This document shows, piece by piece, positions 59,487 to 64,000 of a DNA stretch of 64,000 nucleotides. Below the pieces are notes generated by a model. The model searched no databases. It was given only the letters and a program-made list of their open reading frames with translations, and was not told the origin of the DNA. The DNA is from Acidobacteriota bacterium (GTDB lineage: Bacteria; Acidobacteriota; Terriglobia; Bryobacterales; Bryobacteraceae): the NCBI GenBank assembly GCA_016185425.1, contig JACPNQ010000021.1:1-64000 (forward strand), in the 5' to 3' direction. The translations under genes were made by a program, and so were the position numbers. Numbering within the stretch: the first letter of the stretch is position 1; every line of letters begins with the position of its first letter.

Positions 59487-60041
59487 ATGCGTAAGATTCT
59501 GCTGCTAGTAGCAGCCACTACCTTTTCGACTGTTTTCGCAGCCGGCGAATTATCCGGACGCCGCGCGCCAAGCTTTGCGCTCCCGGATCTGAACCTGAAC
59601 TACCACGATATTCAGGACTATCGCGGCAAGGCCGTCATCGTCGATATCATGCGCACCACCTGCCCGCACTGCCTGACGGTATCGAAGAATCTGGAGAAGA
59701 TCAAGGCCAAGTTCGGGACGCGCGTGGCGATTATCAGCATTGTGAACCCGCCCGACAACCAGCAGGCGGTTTCGCGGTTTCTGGTGGAAAACAAGCTCAC
59801 CAATCCGGTGCTCTTCGATTGCGGCCAGGTGTCGGCCGTTTATTTGAAAGTGACTCCACAGAACCCGTCCATTACCATCCCGCACATCTTTTTGATCGAT
59901 CCGCAGGGCATGATCCGCAACGACTTTGCTTACAGCGATTCGACCAAGGGTCTTCTGGAAGGCGACGGCCTAGCGGCTGAGGTGCAGAAGCTTCTCGGCG
60001 CCCCCGCAACCGCTCCGGCCGCAAAAAAAGCGACCAAATAG
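59487..60041 (+). CDS. Exported thioredoxin-like (TlpA/AhpC-TSA) protein
   Basis: 184 residues with a signal peptide (ILLLVAATTFSTVFAAG) and a redoxin fold: RAPSFALPDLNLNYHDIQDYRGK, then the active site RTTCPHCLTVSK (CPHC pair) and a cis-proline-type ITIPHIFLIDPQG. It is a periplasmic thiol-disulfide oxidoreductase or peroxiredoxin-like reductase. The Lys/Ala tail (APATAPAAKKATK) is unusual. Divergent from the pseudogene. Confidence 0.85.
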   Translation: MRKILLLVAATTFSTVFAAGELSGRRAPSFALPDLNLNYHDIQDYRGKAVIVDIMRTTCPHCLTVSKNLEKIKAKFGTRVAIISIVNPPDNQQAVSRFLVENKLTNPVLFDCGQVSAVYLKVTPQNPSITIPHIFLIDPQGMIRNDFAYSDSTKGLLEGDGLAAEVQKLLGAPATAPAAKKATK

Positions 60042-60077
60042 AAATTTCGATAAGCTGTTCTTTCCGACTCTCCCCGC

Positions 60078-61352
60078 ATGCCTTCCGATACACTTACCAT
60101 CACCGACAACAGGACCGGCAAGTCCTACGAAGTTCCGATTGAGAACGATACCATCCGGGCAACCGATCTCCGTAAGATCAAAGCCGAAGCCGACGATTTC
60201 GGTCTGATGACCTACGATCCGGCCTACATGAACACCGCGTCCTGCAAGAGCACCATCACTTTCATTGATGGCGATAAGGGCATTCTGAACTACCGGGGCT
60301 ATCCAATCGAGCAGTTGGCGGAGGATGGCAGCTATCTGGAGACGGCGTACCTGTTGTGGCACGGTTCGTTACCGACGACGGACCAACTGTCCGCATTCAC
60401 GGCAACCGTGAATGCGAATCTCCCGCTACCGGCAAATTTTGCCGGGATTTACGATGGATTCGGGCGCGACGCGCATCCGATGGCGCTGTTGATGGCGGGC
60501 TTTGCGGGCCTGGCGGCGGCGTATCCGGACGCGAAGAATGTTTTGGACAAAGCCAGCCGGGAGCGGCAGATTTTCCGCGGCCTGGCACAGGCGATGACGC
60601 TGGGCGCTTGGGGCTACCGGTTCCGGAAGGGGCTGCCGATGGTTACGCCGCGTCCGGATCTCTCCTTCCCGGCGAACTTCTTGTACATGTTGTTTGAGAA
60701 GGAGCCAGATCCGCGCCTGGTGCGAGCGATGGACATTCTCTTCATCCTGCATGCGGACCATGAGCAAAACTGTTCGACCTCGACGATGCGGCTGGTGGGC
60801 AGCTCGCAGGCCGATCCATTCTCTTCGCTGGCGGCTGCTTGCGCGGCGCTGTACGGTCCGCTGCATGGGGGCGCGAATGAAGCGGTGCTGAAGATGCTGC
60901 GGCATATCGGATCGGTGGAGAACATTCCTTCTTTCATCGAGAAGGTGAAAGGTGGGGAAGGCCGGTTGATGGGCTTCGGCCACCGCGTCTATAAGAATTA
61001 CGACCCGCGGGCACGGATCATTAAGGCAGCCGCGGAAGACGTTTTTGCGGTGACCGGCAAGAATCCGTTGCTGGATGTGGCGTCCGAACTGGAGAAGATT
61101 GCGCTGCACGATGAGTACTTCATCAAGCGGAAGCTCTATCCGAACGTCGATTTCTATTCGGGGCTCATCTACGAGGCGCTGGGCTTCCCGGCGGAAATGT
61201 TTACGGTGTTGTTTGCGATTCCGCGCGTGAGCGGGTGGCTGTCGCAATGGGAAGAACTAATGTGCGATGAAGATCAGAAGATCGGCCGGCCGAGGCAGAT
61301 CTACCTGGGAGAAGGGAAGCGCGACTACGTTCCGCTGGCTGATCGCAAGTAG
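60078..61352 (+). CDS. gltA: Citrate synthase
   Basis: 424 residues, close to the length of type II hexameric enzymes. FIDGDKGILNYRGYPIEQLAEDGSYLE, the first active-site His region ILHADHEQNCSTS, GPLHGGANEAVL and GFGHRVYKNYDPRA with the catalytic His and Asp are present. It condenses acetyl-CoA and oxaloacetate in the TCA cycle. No ribosome binding site of strength. The ankyrin gene begins inside its last 86 nt. Confidence 0.97.
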   Translation: MPSDTLTITDNRTGKSYEVPIENDTIRATDLRKIKAEADDFGLMTYDPAYMNTASCKSTITFIDGDKGILNYRGYPIEQLAEDGSYLETAYLLWHGSLPTTDQLSAFTATVNANLPLPANFAGIYDGFGRDAHPMALLMAGFAGLAAAYPDAKNVLDKASRERQIFRGLAQAMTLGAWGYRFRKGLPMVTPRPDLSFPANFLYMLFEKEPDPRLVRAMDILFILHADHEQNCSTSTMRLVGSSQADPFSSLAAACAALYGPLHGGANEAVLKMLRHIGSVENIPSFIEKVKGGEGRLMGFGHRVYKNYDPRARIIKAAAEDVFAVTGKNPLLDVASELEKIALHDEYFIKRKLYPNVDFYSGLIYEALGFPAEMFTVLFAIPRVSGWLSQWEELMCDEDQKIGRPRQIYLGEGKRDYVPLADRK

Positions 61353-62508
61353 TCTCATTTTGGGCTCGCTGGCGAGTGCCAGCGAGCTTCATACGGCCGC
61401 GCGCTCGGGCGATGTGGAGCGAGTGCGCGAGTTATTGAAACAGGGCGTTCCGGTGAGTGCGCCGGATACGCTGGGTGGCACGGCACTCCATGATGCGGCG
61501 TGGGCTGGGCATCGAGAAGTGGTGCTCGTATTGCTGCAGGCGGGCGCGGATGTGAATGCGCGCCACGTTGAGGGCGGATCGACTCCGCTTCATTATGCGG
61601 TGATTACGAACCGCAAGGAGCTTGTGGATCTGCTGCTCGAAAAGGGCGCGGATTTGAAGGCCAGGGATCGTGCGGGCGCGACCGTATTGCACCTCGCGGC
61701 GAATCGCGGGTACGAGGAGTTATTTATAGACCTGCTGGAGCGTTTCGGTTCGCCCAATGTCGCGGATGCAGCCGGCTCGACGCCATTGGATGAGGCTTGT
61801 TGGCGGGGGCAGGCGGGGATTGTGAAGATACTTATAGCGCGCGGGGCTGACGCGAAGCGAAAGCATCCGAAGTCCGGGTTGCAGCCATTGCACATTGCGG
61901 CGCAGAAGGGGTCGGCGGAGGTAGCATCGCTGCTACTGGCGGCGGGCGCGGATCCGAACGTTCCGGATGCGGATGGGATGAAGCCGTTGGAGACGGCGCT
62001 GCGAATGCGTTCGGTTGGAGTGGCCGAGGTGATGCTGCAGGCCGGCGCGAAGCTCCCTGACCCGCAGAAGCTGCTGCGGGCGGCGGTGACGAACGGGCAC
62101 GCGGAGATGATTGGCTGGTTGCTGAAACATGGAGCGGCGCTTGAGCCGACCATGTTGCACGACGCGGCATTGAAGGGCCATGTGGAGAGTATGCAGGCGC
62201 TGTTGGAGCACGGTGCGCAGGTGGCGGCGTTGAACAGCGACGGGGCGACGCCGCTGCACGACGCCGCGCTGGCGGGCCAGACCGCCGCGGCTCTCTTGTT
62301 GTTAGGAAGAGGAGCGGTGATTGATGCGCGCGATGCGGCCCATGGAGCGACGCCGTTGTTTCTGGCCGCGTCTTGGGGACGGAAGCCGATGGTGGAGTTG
62401 CTGTTGGAGAAGGGCGCCGGGAAACTGATTAGAAACAAGGACGGGAAATCGCCGAGAGAGGCGGCGTTGGAGAATAATCACACCGAGGTCGCGGATCTGC
62501 TGCGGTAA
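61267..62508 (+). CDS. Exported ankyrin-repeat protein
   Basis: 413 residues. A basic n-region and hydrophobic core (FRWLIASSLILGSLASASE) make an export signal, then about eleven ankyrin repeats to the end, e.g. LGGTALHDAAWAGHREVVLVLLQAGADV, GATVLHLAANRGYEEL and DGATPLHDAALAG (in part). The start at 61267 is the only ATG/GTG/TTG before the signal, and it makes an 86-nt overlap with gltA, larger than usual. Binding partner unknown. Confidence 0.85.
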   Translation: MKIRRSAGRGRSTWEKGSATTFRWLIASSLILGSLASASELHTAARSGDVERVRELLKQGVPVSAPDTLGGTALHDAAWAGHREVVLVLLQAGADVNARHVEGGSTPLHYAVITNRKELVDLLLEKGADLKARDRAGATVLHLAANRGYEELFIDLLERFGSPNVADAAGSTPLDEACWRGQAGIVKILIARGADAKRKHPKSGLQPLHIAAQKGSAEVASLLLAAGADPNVPDADGMKPLETALRMRSVGVAEVMLQAGAKLPDPQKLLRAAVTNGHAEMIGWLLKHGAALEPTMLHDAALKGHVESMQALLEHGAQVAALNSDGATPLHDAALAGQTAAALLLLGRGAVIDARDAAHGATPLFLAASWGRKPMVELLLEKGAGKLIRNKDGKSPREAALENNHTEVADLLR

Positions 62509-62518
62509 GCTTTCCACG

Positions 62519-63199
62519 ATGGCCACGTATAAGAATTTGCCGGACGATGAGCTGCTGCCGTTAATCCGGCGAGAGCTGTTCAGCGCGGTTATTGGCGACA
62601 CCTTGGACAAGATGGGGCATTTGCACTGCTTTCTGCCGCCACGGATACGCCCTCTGCGGGACGACATGGTGTTGGCGGGGCGGGCGATGCCGGTATTGGA
62701 AGTGGACTTGCCATTGGACGCGCCCGGGGATCGGAAGCCGTTTGGCTTGATGCTGGAAGCCTTGGACGATTTGAAGCCGAACGAGGTGTACGTGGCGGCG
62801 GGAGCATCGGCGACTTACGCGTTGTGGGGAGAATTGATGTCGGCGCGCGCGATGAAGCTCGGCGCGGCGGGAGCGGTGATGGACGGGTGGGCGAGGGACA
62901 CGGCGGGGATATTGCGATTGGGATTTCCGGCGTTTGCGCATGGGAGTTACGCGCAGGATCAGGGACCGCGGGGCGAGGTGGCGGATTTTCGGATCCCTGT
63001 GTATTTGGGCGGAGTGGCGATCCGGCCCGGAGACTTGATTTATGGCGACCGGGATGGCGTGTTGGTAGTGCCGAGGGAAGCGGAGAAAGAGGCCTTGACG
63101 CGGGCGTTTGAGAAACTGGAAGGGGAGAATCTGGTGCGCGTGGCGATTGAGAACGGCATGTCGACCGTGGAGGCGTTCCGCACCTACGGCGTAATGTGA
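62519..63199 (+). CDS. RraA-like aldolase/regulator family protein
   Basis: 226 residues with the RraA/4-hydroxy-4-methyl-2-oxoglutarate aldolase fold: SAVIGDTLDKMGHLHCFLPP, GELMSARAMKLGAAGAVMDGWARD with the metal-binding RD, and IYGDRDGVLVVP near the end. Members are either class II pyruvate aldolases or, as RraA, inhibitors of RNase E; the G-x-x-x-RD pattern favours aldolase. Overlaps the TPR gene as TGATG. Confidence 0.88.
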   Translation: MATYKNLPDDELLPLIRRELFSAVIGDTLDKMGHLHCFLPPRIRPLRDDMVLAGRAMPVLEVDLPLDAPGDRKPFGLMLEALDDLKPNEVYVAAGASATYALWGELMSARAMKLGAAGAVMDGWARDTAGILRLGFPAFAHGSYAQDQGPRGEVADFRIPVYLGGVAIRPGDLIYGDRDGVLVVPREAEKEALTRAFEKLEGENLVRVAIENGMSTVEAFRTYGVM

Positions 63200-63564
63200 T
63201 GAATGCGGAGGAGTACTACCAGTTGGGCGTGCGCCTGGCGGCGGAAGACAAGCTGGGCGACGCGTTTGTGGCGCTGGAGGAATGCGTGACGCTGGATCCG
63301 GATCATGGGTTGGCTTGTAAGGAACTGGCCCGGTTGTCACTGATAGCCAATGAGGTGCGGGCGTTCACGAACTGGCTGCATGAAGCGCAACGGATTGACG
63401 AACGGGATCCCGAGCCGCATGTGATGATGGCTGAGCATTTGGTGGCGCGGCGGCGGTGGGAAGAAGCGGACATGGAAGTGCGCCTGGCGTTGCGGAGGGA
63501 GCCGGGTCCGGGATTGGCGAAGCGGTTGGCGGCGGCGCAGGCGCAGATTCCCGAGTATTTTTAG
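63199..63564 (+). CDS. Small TPR-like protein
   Basis: 121 residues, three helical-hairpin repeats of tetratricopeptide type: YYQLGVRLAAEDKLGDAFVALEECVTLDP, KELARLSLIANEVRAFTNWLHEAQRIDE (in part) and MAEHLVARRRWEEADMEVRLALRREPG. Likely an adaptor. Start ATG 63199 by the TGATG overlap; the GTG just upstream is possible. One base separates it from the next gene. Confidence 0.75.
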   Translation: MNAEEYYQLGVRLAAEDKLGDAFVALEECVTLDPDHGLACKELARLSLIANEVRAFTNWLHEAQRIDERDPEPHVMMAEHLVARRRWEEADMEVRLALRREPGPGLAKRLAAAQAQIPEYF

Positions 63565-63565
63565 C

Positions 63566-64000
63566 ATGGCGCGGATATTGGTGCTTGGCGCGGGATATAC
63601 GGGAGGGAGGGTGGCTGCGTTGTTGCGGGAGGCGGGCCATCACGTGGTGACGACGCAGCGCGATGGCGGGGACTTACGCGTGGTTCTGCCCGATACGTCG
63701 GCGCTGGCGGCGTTGGAGGGTGCGGACTGGCGCGTGCTGTGGAGCGCGCCCGAGGTGGAGGGGATATCGGCACTGGAGGGAAAGGCGGCTCGTGTAGTGT
63801 ATCTGTCGACGACGGGAGTTTATGGGGATCACCGCGTCGTGGATGCGTCGACGCCAGCGGCGCCGGTCACCGAGCGCACAATGAAGAGGCTGGTGGCGGA
63901 ACGGGAAGTATTACGAGGGCCGTGGTCGGCCTGTGTGTTGCGGCCGGCAGCCATCTACGGGCCGGGGAGAGGAGCGCATGAGTCCCTTCGCGCGGGACGC
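63566..64000 (+). CDS. NAD-dependent epimerase/dehydratase-like protein (partial)
   Basis: First 145 codons of an extended SDR; the rest lies beyond the window. Nucleotide-binding loop ILVLGAGYTGGRVAALL, the active-site-like LSTTGVYGDHRVVD and LRPAAIYGPGRG are clear. This is close to the YeeZ/NAD(P)H-binding atypical SDR group rather than UDP-glucose epimerases, since a classical YxxxK is not visible up to the edge. Substrate unknown. Confidence 0.82.
   Translation, partial: MARILVLGAGYTGGRVAALLREAGHHVVTTQRDGGDLRVVLPDTSALAALEGADWRVLWSAPEVEGISALEGKAARVVYLSTTGVYGDHRVVDASTPAAPVTERTMKRLVAEREVLRGPWSACVLRPAAIYGPGRGAHESLRAGR

Overview
The window comes from a GC-rich, Gram-negative, soil-type bacterium, most likely an Acidobacteriota of the Bryobacterales/Solibacterales kind. 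The signs are: a large Oar-like TonB-dependent receptor with an N-terminal carboxypeptidase-regulatory domain, a decayed ADOP-type ABC permease, an N-acyl-D-amino-acid deacylase, a GH44 glucanase carrying PKD and Fn3 modules, a lipid A operon, and many genes joined by ATGA or TGATG overlaps. This assignment rests on family content; no rRNA or tRNA gene was seen.

Layout. 1-34 is the start of an IS110-like transposase running off the left edge. 150-3948 holds an AraC regulator, a DUF6265 protein, a DedA protein and ligA. 3940-11801 holds a lipid-kinase-like gene, a YdjM-like membrane protein, a PQQ sugar dehydrogenase, a GNAT-like unknown, and a run of serine hydrolase, D-aminoacylase and a secreted unknown. 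11807-13059 is a decayed patch with a truncated secreted gene and an orphan nucleotidyltransferase. 13060-20892 holds the TonB receptor, a GYW-repeat protein, a TIGR03067 protein, a zinc-ribbon/coiled-coil membrane protein with a glycine-zipper partner, and a methyltransferase. 20937-27822 holds the GH44 enzyme, a PAS histidine kinase, a YCF48-like protein, a sulfotransferase and an MFS transporter.

27819-37778 is one unbroken minus-strand block: purQ, purL, purF, an aminotransferase, a SWIM-SNF2 helicase and a DUF418 membrane protein, each within 16 nt of the next. Opposite it, 37887-43835 is a three-gene glycan cluster led by an unusual single-chain fusion of a GT2 glycosyltransferase, a GtrA-like membrane domain and a methyltransferase. 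43806-49280 holds an M20 peptidase and the fabZ-lpxA-lpxI-Gfo/Idh-TonB operon. 49281-56195 holds a FliA/WhiG-type sigma factor behind a roughly 700-nt leader, sppA, a secreted sugar isomerase and a two-component pair. 56247-64000 holds lepA, ribH, nusB, an ADOP permease pseudogene, a thioredoxin-like protein, citrate synthase, an ankyrin protein, an RraA-like protein, a TPR protein and a truncated epimerase.

No CRISPR array, phage or classical defence island was seen. The items most worth a second look are the tri-domain glycan fusion and its two membrane partners, a sign change in GC skew across roughly 38-56 kb that does not follow gene direction, the SNF2/DUF418 tail on the purine operon, the long leader of the sigma factor, and a hairpin that buries the lepA start codon.
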